Assembly (NCBI GenBank): GCA_037693485.1
Contig: CM075347.1
Span: 139,718,501 to 139,782,500, forward strand
From: Kitagawia praeruptora
Lineage: Eukaryota; Streptophyta; Magnoliopsida; Apiales; Apiaceae
Reading direction: 5' to 3'
Length of the DNA: 64,000 nucleotides
Both the position numbers and the translations under genes were made by a program. Of this stretch, positions 45,041 to 57,975 are shown piece by piece (position 1 is the first letter of the stretch; the number at the start of each line of letters is the position of its first letter). The notes beneath the pieces are model-generated. The model did no database searches, had not been told where the DNA came from, and worked only from the letters and a program-made list of their open reading frames with translations.

Positions 45041-46144
45041 TTCCAGTAATGTTTAATATAATAATTTTATTTTTTAGTTTGCATGAATTTTATTTTATAT
45101 AAATTGTTTATTAATTAATCGTTAAAATAAAAATTAGTAGTTATTATGTTTAGTTAATTAATATGAAAAAAATTAACTGTTATTGAGTGTAACTTGGTTT
45201 AGTCTTGGCTGAAACGTAGAATCTAGATCCAATAGAGAAACATGTTACATTAAGTTTAATTGATTATTTAATAGATTTGGATTGATGTTAAAATAATTCA
45301 CAATCTTGTGATTGGTTAATTAATACATGTTAGATTCGAGTATCCTTTATTATAATAAAGGATGTTCAAAAACAATTCATAACTAAAAGATATAGAACCA
45401 TGAGTTAAGTTTTATGGAGACCAATATTTGAGTGAAGATCGTGGAGACCGTATACATTATACACTCAAAACATTGCAAAACATATATATTTATAAAAAAA
45501 ATGTTCAATGAATATTATTATTTCATTCAAAATCTTAAAGCTTATATATGATTTGTAAGCATAACATGTTTTGGAGAACAATACGTTATGCATGAATTTT
45601 TTTGTAGAACATACATGATTTTCAAGATTTTTAATGAAATTTGCATGTAAAACATATATGATTTTCAAGATTTTCAATTAAACAAATGAAATAGTGATTT
45701 CATAGAACATGATTTTCAATAAATTAGTTTGTACAATGTTTTAATTGATATATGGTCTCCGGTCTCTGCTAAAATATAAGGTCTCCATAGAACTTGATTC
45801 ATATAAACATATGTAATATACTGGTATGTGGATTTATAGAAAATAATATTTACGGTTAGTAGAAATTTTTTAAAATTAAAAACCATGTGATATGCGAAGT
45901 TATTTAATCAAGATATTTTATATTTAAATTTAATTTAACTGCGATTAGTAAATTAGAATAAGCATGGTAAATAATAAAAATTTTGTATATGATTGATTAA
46001 TTTAAAGTTTAGAAGCAAATTCCGATTGCCTCTAAAATAATTTCAGTTTTTTGATTTGTAATTTATTCACCAACCAATAATAATACTCTTATAGCGTATA
46101 TTTAATAATTAAAGTAATTAAAATATATGTAGTGATCGTTCATA
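45041..46144. other. AT-rich intergenic DNA
   Basis: No gene. A segment at about 45280-45365 (TGATTGGTTAATTAATACAT...AATAAAGGATG) is echoed at 47915-47960. Confidence 0.45.
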
Positions 46145-47805
46145 TGAATTTATGAATTATTTTATTAACAAATTTTGAATAAATATATTTTTGAACCTTT
46201 CAAAAAATTGAGTTTTTGAAGATATGGATTTTATCCAAGCTATTTAAAATTTGTTCAAATCCGATTTTGTAGTGTTGGCTTATATGCATTTATTAATTAA
46301 TTTTATTAACAAATTATGAATAAATATATTTTTGAGCTTATAAAAAAAATCAATTTTTTGAAGGTATGAGTTTTATCCAAGTTATTTAAAATCTGATTTC
46401 AAATCCAACTTTTTCAAATTTTTAGTCAAGTTATATTATAATTATTTAATATCGATTATAGTTGTACAATATATATTATAAAAATCAATTTATAATTTAT
46501 GATAATATGATTGTGATTGACTTTATATTAAAAAAGTGGTTGATTAATGAATGATTAATTATGAAATTTATTTTAAAACATATAATAGTACATCCTGATT
46601 GATTTAAAATTAAAATTGTGATTTTCTAGTAAATATTTTTTGATTTAAAAAATATGTATTTATGGATATGTTTAATAAAACCATCATTGTATTTAAATTC
46701 GTTTATATGAATTTATTAATTATTTTATTAACAAATTGTGAATAAATATAATTTTGAACCTTTCAAAAAATCGAGTTTTTGAAGATATGGATTTTATCCA
46801 AGCTATTTAAAATTTGTTCAATCCGATTTTATAGTGTTGGCTTATGTACTTATTAATTAGTTTTATTAACAAATTATGAATAAATATATTTTTTAGGTTA
46901 TAAAAAAATCAATTTTCTAAAGGTATGGATTTTATCCAAGTTATTTAAAATCTAATTTCAAATCCGATATTTTCAGATTTTAAGTTAAGTTATATTACAA
47001 TTATTTAATATCGATTATAGTTGTACAATATATATTACAAATATCAATTTATAATGTTTGATAAAATGATTGTGATTGACTTTATATTAAAAGGGTGGTT
47101 GATTAATGAATGGTTAATATTGAAATTTAATTTAAAACATATAATAGTATATCATGATTGATTTCAAACTAAAATTGTGATTTTATAGTAAAAAAATTTT
47201 GATTTAAAAAATATGTATTTATGGATATGTTTAATAAAATCATTATTGTATTTAAATTCGTTTATACGAATTTATTAATTATTTTATTAACAAATTGTGA
47301 ATAAATGTATTTTTGAACCTTTTAAAAAATCGAGTTTTTGAAGATATGGATTTTATCCAAGCTATTTAAAATTTGTTCAAATCCGATTTTGTGGTGTTGG
47401 CTTATGTATTTATTAATTAATTATGAATAAATAAATTTTTTAGGTTATAAAAAAATCAATTTTTTGACGGTATGGATTTTATCCAAGTTATTTAAAATCT
47501 GATTTCAAATCTGTTTTTTTTCAGATTTTTAATTAAGTTAGATTATAATTGTTTAATATCAATTATAACTGTACAATATATATTATAAAATCAATTTATA
47601 ATGTATGATAATATGATTGTGACTGACTTTATATTAAAAGAGTGGTTGATTAATGAAGATTAATTATGAAATTTAATTTAAAATATATAATGGTATATCG
47701 TGATTGATTTCAAATTAAAATTGTGATTTTTTAGAAATATTTTTTGATTTAAAAAATATGTATTTATGAATATGTTTAATAAAATCATTATTGTATTTAA
47801 ATTTG
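46145..47805. repeat. Satellite-like array: three tandem units of about 560 bp
   Basis: Unit starts lie near 46145, 46709 and 47269 (ATTATTTTATTAACAAATT). Each unit contains two related halves with GGATTTTATCCAAG and then TTGTACAATATATATTA and TTTATATTAAAA. The copies differ by scattered substitutions. Confidence 0.85.
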
Positions 47806-48756
47806 AAGTGTTAACTAACCATGGTTAAAGAGCCAGGGTGAGATTGTAAATAAGGAAAGATCTAAATTTTAGGAATTAGCTCTATTGGTCCTAAAATAAT
47901 TCCTCGATTCTGATTGGTTAACTAATGTGTGGTAGACTCAGGTATGATAATAAAGGATGTAATTTAAGAAGATGAAACAATACAAAATAATTTATTATGA
48001 ATACTTCAACTGTAAATTTATAAATTTATCGAAAAAAGGTGCAAGGTTGCACAAATAATGGTCTAAACCCATTAATATTAAAAAAATATCAAATGCTGCC
48101 ATCTTTTATTTACATGTACATAAATTTGATTATGAAGAAAAGGATAGGAAGAGGGTACTCAGTGATCCCTGTAACCACATATTGCAATCTCTTCTTTTTT
48201 ATCTCCGAACAATTAAATTTTGTCAAACAAAAAGTTAAAATATTATATTAAATTTCACAACATAACGAAATTTGAATTAAGGGATCTCATCACACGTAAA
48301 TATAAGCAATATATAACTGCTAATAAGAAAAAATACATCAGCAAAAATTTTAATTTTGCGTCGGGGTCATTTACAGAGGTTTTGTAATCTATTTATATAG
48401 CTATGTTCCAGCAAATTTGTATTCTTATTTCTTACAAATTTTTCTTCTTCACATATACTTAATAATGTTTTTTGAGTTTAGTCTAAATAGGCTTTTGTTG
48501 TAGGGTGATTTTGTTTCTAATTTTTTTTGTATAGATTAAAAATAAAAAATCTTGACTAAAAAATCTAAAAATCGGAAAAAAGAGTAAAATTGTTTAGAAC
48601 CTTTTTACTACTGTATCGACTTAAGAAACACATTTGTTTTCGGCCTGGAGTAATGAGAAAGTGTACTCTTCTAATTACAATTATTTGCTCAGGGTTTTGT
48701 CCACAATATATATTTATTAAATTTTAAGAATTAAATTATCTTCGTACATATTCGAC
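47806..48756. other. Intergenic DNA left of the LINE
   Basis: No convincing gene. The frame at 48039-48251 (+) has no recognisable content. Confidence 0.45.
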
Positions 48757-48797
48757 TTTTTTGTTTTTTTTTTTTTGAAGTAAAGTACTTGCTTTCA

Positions 48798-49822
48798 TTA
48801 AATAGAATCAAAGCTTAACGCATCCAACAAGAATTCAGGAGCGATATCAATCCACTCCTGTGTATCTGACATGAAATGAGTCGCTCGTGCTAACACGTGA
48901 GCTACTTCATTCGCAGATCTATGAACAAACTGAATTAGCACATCACAAAAGTGCTTAAACAAGTCTACACAATCATTAACAATACTATGAAAATAACTTC
49001 TTCCTTTATTCCCACTGCATGCCTCCATAGCAATCTTGCATCTGTTTCAAATACACACTTCGTGTACCCTGCCTGTAAAGCCCAAGACAAAGCCTCCTGT
49101 AAACTTAGAGCCTCGGCTTCCTTTGGTAAAAACTCTGCTGCAAATTGACGTCCCCTAGCTCGCAAGAAACGTCCCTGTTCATCTCGAATCACAGCACCCA
49201 CTCCCATATGCTTTGTTTCTGTAAATATAGCCGCATCAAGATTCACTTTAACATATCCTTGTGGTGGTGGACTCCATGTCCGAGAACTTGACTGTACTAC
49301 TGTGTTGTTCTTCAGCTTATCCTGTAGCATCTTTCTCCAATCATATAATAAATTCCTCGCCTGTGCTTGGACTCCAAACGACGACATATTCACTCTATCC
49401 CACACCCATTTGTTTCTTCGGTTCCAAATGCTCCAACACATCATTACCACTTGCACAATCTGCTCCTTATTACACTCATCAAAAACTCTGCTCAAGACTT
49501 CAAACACCGTATCACCTGGTAACACCTGGATGTCCATCTTTACCCTGTCATCTGTCCAAACCGATTTTGCAAACGAGCACTCAAATAGCACATGAACTGC
49601 ACTTTCTACAGCTTGTAGGCACCATTGACAGCAAGTATCTAACTGCACTCTCCTTTCAGCCAAAGCTGCAGCTGTTGGAAGCCATGATCGACTTACTCTC
49701 CACAAGAAATTAGTAACTTTCCCTGGTAATTTAAGTGACCATACTCTATTCCAGAAACGTTTGTGTGGCAGATCATGTTCTCCTTGTAACATTCGATAGA
49801 CACTTTTTACAGTAAAATTACC
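48798..49822 (-). pseudogene. LINE ORF2 C-terminal part: zf-RVT and RNase H
   Basis: The frame after the stop at 49823 reads FWNRVWSLKLPGKVTNFLWR and the zf-RVT cysteines (CCQWCLQAVESAVHVLFEC). It then continues into a plant LINE RNase H with VNLDAAIF, GVGAVIRDEQGRF, EAEALSLQEAL and FETDA. A one-base indel near 49025-49035 (TTGCTATGGAGGC) moves the final part (YFHSIVNDC...HRSANEVAHVLAR) into another frame, which ends at 48798. Confidence 0.85.
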
Positions 49823-52800
49823 TTATGTCTCCAGACACCAGAACCATGTATCATTTCTGTCTCCTACAGGTAGTGGAATTTTGAGGATCAACTCCTCATC
49901 TCTAGTGTTAACAATATCATGAATGACCTCACGATCCCAGGCCCTTGTGTTCACCTCCATCAGACCTTGAACTGTAATATTCTCCAATTCAATAGGCATT
50001 GTAGTCGTTAACATCCCATTTTCAGCACACGGTAGCCATGGCACTTTCCACACAAAAGTATCCTTTCCATTACCAATTCTTTTCCTACACCCCTTTCTAA
50101 TACTCTCCTGTGCGGCTAAGATACTACGCCACATAAAACTTGGATTATCGCCAATCTTCGCATCCAAAAAATCACATTGAGGATAGTAACGAGCCTTCAT
50201 TATACTAGTTACCAACTGATTATCATTGTTCAACAAACGCCACCCTTGTTTTGCAAGCATTGCAATGTTAAACTTCTTCAAATCCCTAAACCCCAATCCC
50301 CCTGCCTCCTTCGTCATACACATCCGCTCCCATGAACACCATCTCACTCCTTTCCTATTTCCACCATTCCCCCACCAAAAACTATTCATGTGCTTATGTA
50401 TCCCCTCACAAACTTCATTTGGCAATAGGAACAAATTCATCCAAAAATTAGGGATGGATTGTGCAGCCGTTTTCAGTAATGTGAGCTTCCCTGCCTTCGA
50501 AATGCTCTTATTCCTCCAACCTTGTAACTTACTTTTCACACGCTCAGTTAACCCATTGAAGACTTCTGTTTTCTTCCTTCCTATATGCATCGGCATTCCC
50601 AAGTAATTACCTGGAACACTAACTTCTTTTACCTCCAAAATACGACACACTACTTCTCTGTTTTCAATCGTAGTATTCTTACTAAATACCACACTTGACT
50701 TGTTAAAATTTATCGCCTGACCAGAAACTCCTTCATATCTCCTCAGAATATTCTTCATACTACTAGCTTCTGACTCTGAAGCTCGAAAGAAAAAATATGA
50801 GTCATCAGTAAATAGTAAGTGTGATATGGGTGGTGCAGTCCGTGCTATTTTACAACCATGTATGATCCCAGCTTCCTCATTCCGTCGAAGAATCGAACTC
50901 AACCCTTCTGCACATAGTATATACAGATATGGTGATATAGGATCACCCTGTCGAATCCCTCTTTGAGGTTGAACATCCCCAAACACACTTCCTTCATGAA
51001 TGAAACTATATGTAACTGTCTTTATACACCTCAAAACTCTATTTATCCATTCATCCTTAAAACCAAACTTTTGCATCATATGCTCCACAAAACCCCACTC
51101 TAATCGATCGTAAGCTTTAGAGATATCTATTTTCAGTCCAGCAACTCCATTTAAACCCTGTGTACGTCTCTTCAAATAGTGATTCAACTCAAACGCAATA
51201 AGTGCATTGTCAGTCAATAACCGTCCCTCTACAAACGCACTTTGCTTATCCGATATAAGCCTAGGTAGACAACTTTTCAACCGGTTAGTCATCACTTTAG
51301 ATAAAATTCGAATCAAGACGTTGCATAAAGAAATTGGCCTCATATCTTGCATCTGTTGGGGCTTTTTAATTTTTGGTATAAGACAGATCAACGTCCGATT
51401 AATTCCCTCCGGTAACTCTCCCGTGCTCAAAAACTTCTGACATAATGCAGTAACATCTGCTCCTACAACTCGCCAATAAGCCTGATAAAAACCTGGATTA
51501 AGTCCATCGATTCCGGGTGATTTTTCAGGATGCATTGAAAAAACAGCATTTTTTACCTCTTCCAACGTAACTGGCATCATTAGTTCAGCGTTTTGCTCTT
51601 CACTGACCCGGTTAACAACCTCCCTTTCAGTTAATTCCCTCACCCCTACTGTTGTCTTGAAAAGCTCGCTAAAATAATCCACCATAATATCCTGAATCTC
51701 CTCCTTACTTTCCTTCCACTCACCATCCCTATTCTTTAACCCCTGTATTTGATTATTCTTTTTACGCCCCGAAGCATACTTGTGAAAAAACCTTGAGTTT
51801 TGATCCCCCTCCCTTAACCAAAATTGCTTGGCCCTCTGCTTCCAGTAAATTTCTTGTTTTTCTAACAGCTTGAGATATTCCCATCGCACCTCATTATACT
51901 TATTGATCCCATACATATCTCGTCTGGACCTATACTTTCTTAACTCTCCTCTATACTTCTTAATCTGAGCTTGCATCTCCTTCGCTTTGCCTCCCCCCAC
52001 TCATCTAATTTCAAACAACAAAAATTAATTTTTTCCACAATATCTCGCCCTTCCATATGCCTCCAACTGTTTTGTACTAGATTATAACAATCTGCCTCCC
52101 TAATCCACATGTTTTCAAAACGAAACCTTTTACTTCTTGGAACATATACCTTCTTATTTACCTGGAGAAACAAAGGTAAGTGATCTGATGTCGACACATC
52201 AAGCACTTGAACCTCAGCCTGAGGAAAAATATTTCTCCAACTTTGAGTCGCCAATCCCCTATCCAGTCTTTCCTGAATCCAGAACTCCGTTCCTCGTGAT
52301 CTCTCCCACGTAACTCATTGCCCACAAAACCTAAATCAATCAAACCACACTCATTTACAACATCAGTAAAACCTTCCAGTAAATGTTGCGGATGAGCTAT
52401 TCTACCCCGTTTTTCACTCGCATACATGAGATTGTTAAAATCCCCTAATACACACCAGGGTAGTGATGACCTCCCAGCTAGATCTCGAAGCATATTCCAT
52501 GACTCTTGCCTTCTACTCCTTTCCGGACATCCATAGTACCCTGTTAATCTCCACCTCCCAACCTGTTCACAATACACCTCAAAATCTATATAATGATTAC
52601 AACTACCCTTAATATCCACCCCTCCATCATTTTTCCACATAAGTGCTAGCCCTCCCCCAATTCCTTGAGCTTCAACTACAAAACACCCAGCATACTGAAT
52701 ACTCTTACAAACTTGCTCCATTCGTCTTTTTTTTATTTTTATTTCAGAAAGAAAAATTATACAAGGCCTATATTGATTAGCGATTTCCTTCAGAAACCTA

Positions 52801-52850
52801 ACTGCTCGTGGGTTGGCCATCCCACGACAGTTCCACCCTAGTAGACTCAT
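49823..52850 (-). pseudogene. LINE ORF2: endonuclease and reverse transcriptase with three lesions
   Basis: The start MSLLGWNCRGMANPRAVRFL and GDFNNLMYASEKRGR belong to the apurinic-type endonuclease. A one-base loss near 52312 and a change in a run of six C at 51993-51998 each shift the frame. The reverse transcriptase then stays open: KSPGIDGLNPGFYQ, RPISLCNV, LKIDISKAYDRLEW, QRGIRQGDPISPYLY and LLFTDDSYFF. The catalytic box is FTDD where plant L1 copies usually have FADD; both aspartates remain. An in-frame TAA at 49823-49825 cuts off the RNase H. The first ATG overlaps the ORF1 stop as ATGA. Confidence 0.9.
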
Positions 52851-54046
52851 AATTCCAGGCGGGCCTGATCCACAGAGCCCGCCCCATTCAAGTTTTTTGA
52901 CACATTGAGTCCATGTTGCTGTATTTGATTATTTTTCACCGTTCCCTCCAGCCCATCCGTTATCATATTCATTGGCCCATTATCCAGCCCATTTTCCACA
53001 TTATACTCTTCTATACGTTTTCTTTTTGCCTCCACTAACACACTTGGACTTGCCTTATCTTCACCATATATCCCGCCTATGTTTGAATTTTTACTTACCA
53101 TATCTGCATTCTCCTGATTTTTTGTTGTGATTGCAACTGATCCTCTATCTCCCCACTTTTCACGTACTACTCCATCAATTTCCTGAAATCTCGCAACAAC
53201 TCCCCCATCAGCGTATGCCGACGATTGTGAACTCTGACCACCTCCATTTCCCGACCAGTTACTCCGACCTTCACCATTTCTCAGCCATCTTGCCCCTGAA
53301 CTATTTTTAATTCCCTTATTCGGTGCCCGTAACCATACCCCATAAGCTTTTTCGACTTCCTTGCCTGCATTTGCATAAACCACACTGCATTCTCTTTCAG
53401 TATGACCTATAATACCACACACAAAACAAAATGTGCTCAACCTTTCGTATTTGAAATTTATCCATATCCAACTCCCTCCTTCTCTTTTGATCTTCATCCT
53501 TCTCTTCAATGGCTTTACCACATTCATCATAACTCGAATACGCACATAAGCTTTCCAGGATCCATCATAACTCGTAGGATCTGCCTTTATAAATCTCCCT
53601 ATGTAATCCCCCACATTCTTCAACACACCCTCCGATATAAACCCTTTTGGTAAATCATAAATTTGAACCCATATAGCTGCTTCATTTAATTGCACTTCCT
53701 GTGGGTTCTCCGCCTCTTCCAGTTGCTTATATACTAACATATTTTGTTCAAAAGACCATGGCCCTCCTTCTACAACCTTTTGTAAATCCATAACATGATA
53801 AAACACAAAAGAATACTTGTATCCTCCCAAATCATGAATCTCTATACCTTCCTTTGGCCTCCATAATGAAGCTAGTACATTCTGCATCGCCTGGAAATTA
53901 ATATTTTTCTCCGTGAGGAATCTTCCAATCAGCACAAACGTTTCCTTGTTCTCTTGAATCTCTCCAGCCTTAATAATAATTCCCTCTCCTTCATCATCCT
54001 CTATATTTAATCTCGCATATAGTTCCTCCATATTTGCCTCTGCCAT
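52847..54046 (-). CDS. LINE ORF1 protein (399 aa): DUF4283 and zinc knuckle
   Basis: This intact frame starts MAEANMEELYARLNIEDDEG. Residues about 30-190 match the plant DUF4283 RNA-binding type region (FVLIGRFLTEK, VFYHVMDLQKVVEGGPW, WVQIYDLPKGF). A CCHC knuckle, CFVCGIIGHTEREC, lies near residues 213-226, followed by a Gly/Ser/Asn-rich tail. It would bind LINE RNA as the nucleoprotein partner of ORF2. The stop at 52847 overlaps the ORF2 start by four bases. Confidence 0.9.
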   Translation of the reverse strand: MAEANMEELYARLNIEDDEGEGIIIKAGEIQENKETFVLIGRFLTEKNINFQAMQNVLASLWRPKEGIEIHDLGGYKYSFVFYHVMDLQKVVEGGPWSFEQNMLVYKQLEEAENPQEVQLNEAAIWVQIYDLPKGFISEGVLKNVGDYIGRFIKADPTSYDGSWKAYVRIRVMMNVVKPLKRRMKIKREGGSWIWINFKYERLSTFCFVCGIIGHTERECSVVYANAGKEVEKAYGVWLRAPNKGIKNSSGARWLRNGEGRSNWSGNGGGQSSQSSAYADGGVVARFQEIDGVVREKWGDRGSVAITTKNQENADMVSKNSNIGGIYGEDKASPSVLVEAKRKRIEEYNVENGLDNGPMNMITDGLEGTVKNNQIQQHGLNVSKNLNGAGSVDQARLEL

Positions 54047-54239
54047 TTGGAAATTGTATACTTTGATAATACTTTCACAAGAAAATGAGAACTGAAACTA
54101 ACGTATCTGCTTAAAACTTGTCACATGAACAAGACATAAAAACTCTCATCTTTGACAGAGAGAGACAAAAGTTACAAAGGTATATAGTGCGTAAATAGCA
54201 TTAGTTTGCACCAACAGAATTTTAAATTTAAGAGTGGTG

Positions 54240-54706
54240 CTAGGTATCCAAAAAAATTTTCAATTTTTTTCTGACTTTTTTGTTTATTTATAAATACCTG
54301 TTACACTTCTAGTAGAACTTCTAATTATTTGTCTTCCCTATAAATTCGAACTCTTCTCATCTATAAATTCGAACATCTATTCTACTTCTAATATTGATGT
54401 TAAAAAAAATTATATTTATTAGTGTTTATTCGAGCTCCTATTCTACTTCCAATAGAACTTTTAATCATATGTCTTATAATTAAATACATATTTTAATTTC
54501 AATAAAACTTCTAATTATATGTTTTTCCTATAAATTCGTACTCTTATCATCTATAAATTCGAACACATTTTATACTTCTAATATGTTAAAAGATATTTTT
54601 ATATTTATTAGTGTTTAAAATTCTAAAAAAATTAGAAAAATAGATTGAGACGATCCTAGAGCGCCACCTAAACTCTCGCGTATCCTCCTTTATTTATATA
54701 TATTGA
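54240..54706 (-). mobile_element. Helitron-like fragment with its 5' end at 54706
   Basis: The minus strand starts TCAATATATATAAATAAAGG, which resembles plant Helitron 5' ends, and continues through AGAAAAAT-like and TATAAATTCGAAC repeats. The other end is unclear near 54240. Confidence 0.5.
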
Positions 54707-54708
54707 TA

Positions 54709-56799
54709 CTAGTCGATAGAGCCGCGCTTCGCGGCGGCGTTACAATTTTAAAAAAAAAAATTCAATACAATTACGTTATATTATAGTATTTATATTAAAT
54801 TTTAATAATTAAATAATCTTCTCTAATGTTAAACATGATTCTTTCGATTGAGCCGCTCTCTCGTTAAAACCGAAATCCCAACTTTAACATATATTATAAA
54901 GACTTATATAAAAAAAAAATTATCCATAAAATCAAACCTTAAAAAAAATTATGTCATCAGTATCAAATTTTAATAGCTAATATAATCTTTTCTAATGAGC
55001 CGTCATCCCGTTAAACACGTTTCGAGCCGCTCTTATTTGGAATCAAAATTCTAACTTCATTATATAGAGAGTAAATACCAATTTTTATATTCTTTAAACT
55101 TAGAGTTTCCGCATGAGAATGTCTTTTTGTTATGTTAACATATAAAAAAATAATTAAATACAAAGACCTTTTGTTACGGGAATAATAAATTAATGGAATA
55201 TTTTTCCAATTCAAGTATAACTAATTTGTATAAAAAAAATTAAAATAAAGGATTTCTAAGAAAAATTATATATAGTTTTAAAAAATTTGTATAAGATGTC
55301 TCCATGGTACTCGTATTCTATTTCAAATAAAACATTTTATTATATGTATATATTCCTTATATATTCAAACATTTTTTTACGGTCTTCTCTAATGAACCGT
55401 TTTCTCGTTAAACACGGTTGTTACTATTGATCCGCTCACTCGTTAAAATTAAAAACCTAAGTTTTACATATATCACTTGTATGATAATGTTTATCCGTAA
55501 AAATCAAATCCTAAAATTAAAATAAAAATTTATAACACCAATGTGATATTTTAATAACTAATACAATCTTTTATAGTGAGTCGTTTCCCGTTAAACACGT
55601 TTCGAGCCGCTCTCATTTGAGATCGAAATTCCAACTTCATTACACATTATTGATGATACTTATCTTACATAACAACTTACTCCTTAAAATCAAAACCTAA
55701 AAAATAGAACAAATTCCAATTTATACATATTCTAGACTTTCTAAAAATTATGGAGTTTTAGAAAATGAAAACGAATCTTGTTTTCTCTTTATATATTATA
55801 GATACTCCTGTATTTATTTAGAATTCCTACATGACAATGTTATTTTATTATGTTAATACATCAATTATTTTCTTTTTAAAAAACGATGACTTTTTTATTA
55901 CAATATTATTGGATTTATAAATAAATTTTCCTAATAAAAGTATAATTAACTTATATAAAAAAGTATAATTTAAGAAGATCGTACTTTCTATAAAATATTT
56001 AATTATATGTTTGCTCTATATATTCAAACACCTATTCTACTTCTAATAAAACTTTTATTTATATGTTTTTTCTATAAATTTGAACTCTTATTCTCTATAA
56101 ATTCGAACTCTTATTCCACTTCCAATAGAACTTTTAATCATATGCGTTATAAATGCTTATTCTACTTCTAATAGAACTTCTAATCATATGTCTTCCCTAT
56201 AAATTCGAACACCTCTATATAAATTCGAACACCTATTCTACTTCTAATATGTTAAAAACACATATTCTACTTCTAATAAAACTTTTATTTATATGTTTTT
56301 TTTATAAATTCGAACTCTTATTCTCAATAAATTCGAACTCTTATTCTACTTCCAATAGAACTTTTAATCATATAATGCATTATAAATATTTATTGTACTT
56401 TCAATAGAACTTCTAATCATATGTCTTCCCTATAAATTCGAACTCTTCTCTTCTATAAATTCAAACACCTATTCTACTTCTAATATGTTAAATGATATTT
56501 TTCTACTTCTAATAGTACTTTTATTTATATGTTTTTGTTATAACTTAGAACTCTTATTCTCTATAAATTCGAACTCCTAATCTACTTCCAATAGAATTTT
56601 TAATCATATGCATTATAAATACTTATTCTACTTGCAATAGAACTTCTAATTATATGTCTTCCCTATAAATTCGAACTCTTCTCCTTTATAAATTTGAACA
56701 CCTATTCTATTTCTAATACGTTAAATGATATTTTTCTACTTTTAATAGAACTTTTATTTATAAATTTTTCTATAAATTCGAACTCTTATTCTATAAATT
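54709..56799 (-). mobile_element. Helitron-like element, 3' terminus at 54709, repeat-rich body
   Basis: The minus strand ends GCCGCGAAGCGCGGC hairpin, eight bases, CTAG, T. The flank close to this end is homologous to 25687-26000, with GATTCTTTCGATTGAGCCGC in both. From about 55980 the body is serial degenerate repeats of CTATAAATTCGAACTC, TTCTACTTCTAATAGAAC and TTTTAATCATATG. No Rep/helicase frame. The right limit is not defined. Confidence 0.55.
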
Positions 56800-57260
56800 C
56801 TAGTTGACTAAACCACGCTTCGCGGCGGCCTTGTAAATGTTTTTATAAAAAATTCAAATATAAATTTAAGAAATAAATCAAAAAGAAAATATCTATAAAT
56901 AAATTAATGAACACAATATTGTACAAATTTTAATATATATAAACACCTAAATAAATTATATACTTATTTTTTTTGTCTAATTTGTCGCGTTTTCTTAGGT
57001 CGACACCCGTTATAATAAATACATATAAGTCGCATTTCGTGACGGTCTTATATTTTTTTTGATTTGTTTTTCAAAATATAGACTATTTAAGAAAGAAATC
57101 AAAAAGAAAATAATTACAACTAAATTAGTGAACACAATATTGTACAAATTTTAATATAAATATAGACAATAAAATAAAGTATATACTTACTTTTTACGTC
57201 GATTCTGTGTCACGTTTTCTTAGGCCGACACCCGTTGTAATAAATACATATAGATAAAAA
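56800..57260 (-). repeat. Helitron-like 3' terminus and a 212-bp tandem duplication
   Basis: CTAG at 56800 is followed by CCACGCTTCGCGG, a stem with one mismatch. Two related blocks (about 56820-57035 and 57040-57255) share GAACACAATATTGTACAAAT and GACACCCGTTRTAATAAATA. Confidence 0.5.
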
Positions 57261-57676
57261 AAATCAGATTTGATTAAATTAATTAAAATAAGAAGTTGGA
57301 ATATTATAATCAAGAACAATGAAAAGATAATAATGACAAATCAATAATTAATAATATATAAAGAAAGAGGGAATGGTAAAAGTTCAAAATTTTTGTGTGA
57401 AGTTTCTCAAGTGCTTTTACTAAGATCACCTAATTCTTGTTTACACGATCAGGTGTTTTTTTGTTTTTTTTTATCGAAATCACTAACAAAAAAATACAAA
57501 AACCAAATAAAATCACAACCACTGTTTACTAATAATCTATAATTATAATTAAATTCATAACAAAACACAAATTTAAAAATAAAACGAATAAAACAATTAT
57601 TAAATCAGAAAATTGAAAAGATAAATTGATTCAAATAATGCAAGAGTACCTAAAATTTCTTTTATATAATAAAAAA

Positions 57677-57706
57677 CTAGCATAAAAACCCGTGCGAGGC
57701 ACGGGT
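57677..57706 (-). other. Helitron-like 3' terminus with a perfect 8-bp stem
   Basis: The minus strand reads ACCCGTGC-CTC-GCACGGGT, then TTTTATG and CTAG, with T following. The hairpin lies at 57688-57706. Confidence 0.6.
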
Positions 57707-57975
57707 CGCTATTTTAAATTGTATTTTTAAATTAAATTGTGCATGATCAAAGTCTTTCAAAGTACTACATGTGATTAATTAATGGAATTTTGCTTGTTAA
57801 TGGCACATATGCGATTATTGTGTACTTATTTAAGTATGTTCAAGTTTGTAATCTGAAAATTAATATGAGTAATATTGATAGTAGTCATGTTAATTTTTCT
57901 TTTTATGAGTCATATAATAGAATTCGAGTGTTTTATAGGCATCGTCTAATTAAGAGGATTTTTCAGAACACTTAC

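Larger units (their letters stand above)
48757..54180 (-). mobile_element. L1-type LINE, nearly full length
   Basis: ORF1 and ORF2 are in the normal order on the minus strand. The element ends in a poly(A) tail, seen as T-rich sequence at 48757-48776. The 5' untranslated region extends to about 54180 but its end is not certain. I could not find a clear target duplication. Confidence 0.85.

Noticed and set aside
44797..45102. Plus-strand frame rich in KAAF repeats
   Set aside because: It lies in the AAAAGCAGCTTTT-rich interior of the Tourist-like MITE.
49261..49713. Plus-strand frames across the LINE
   Set aside because: They are shadows of the minus-strand RNase H and zf-RVT coding sequence.
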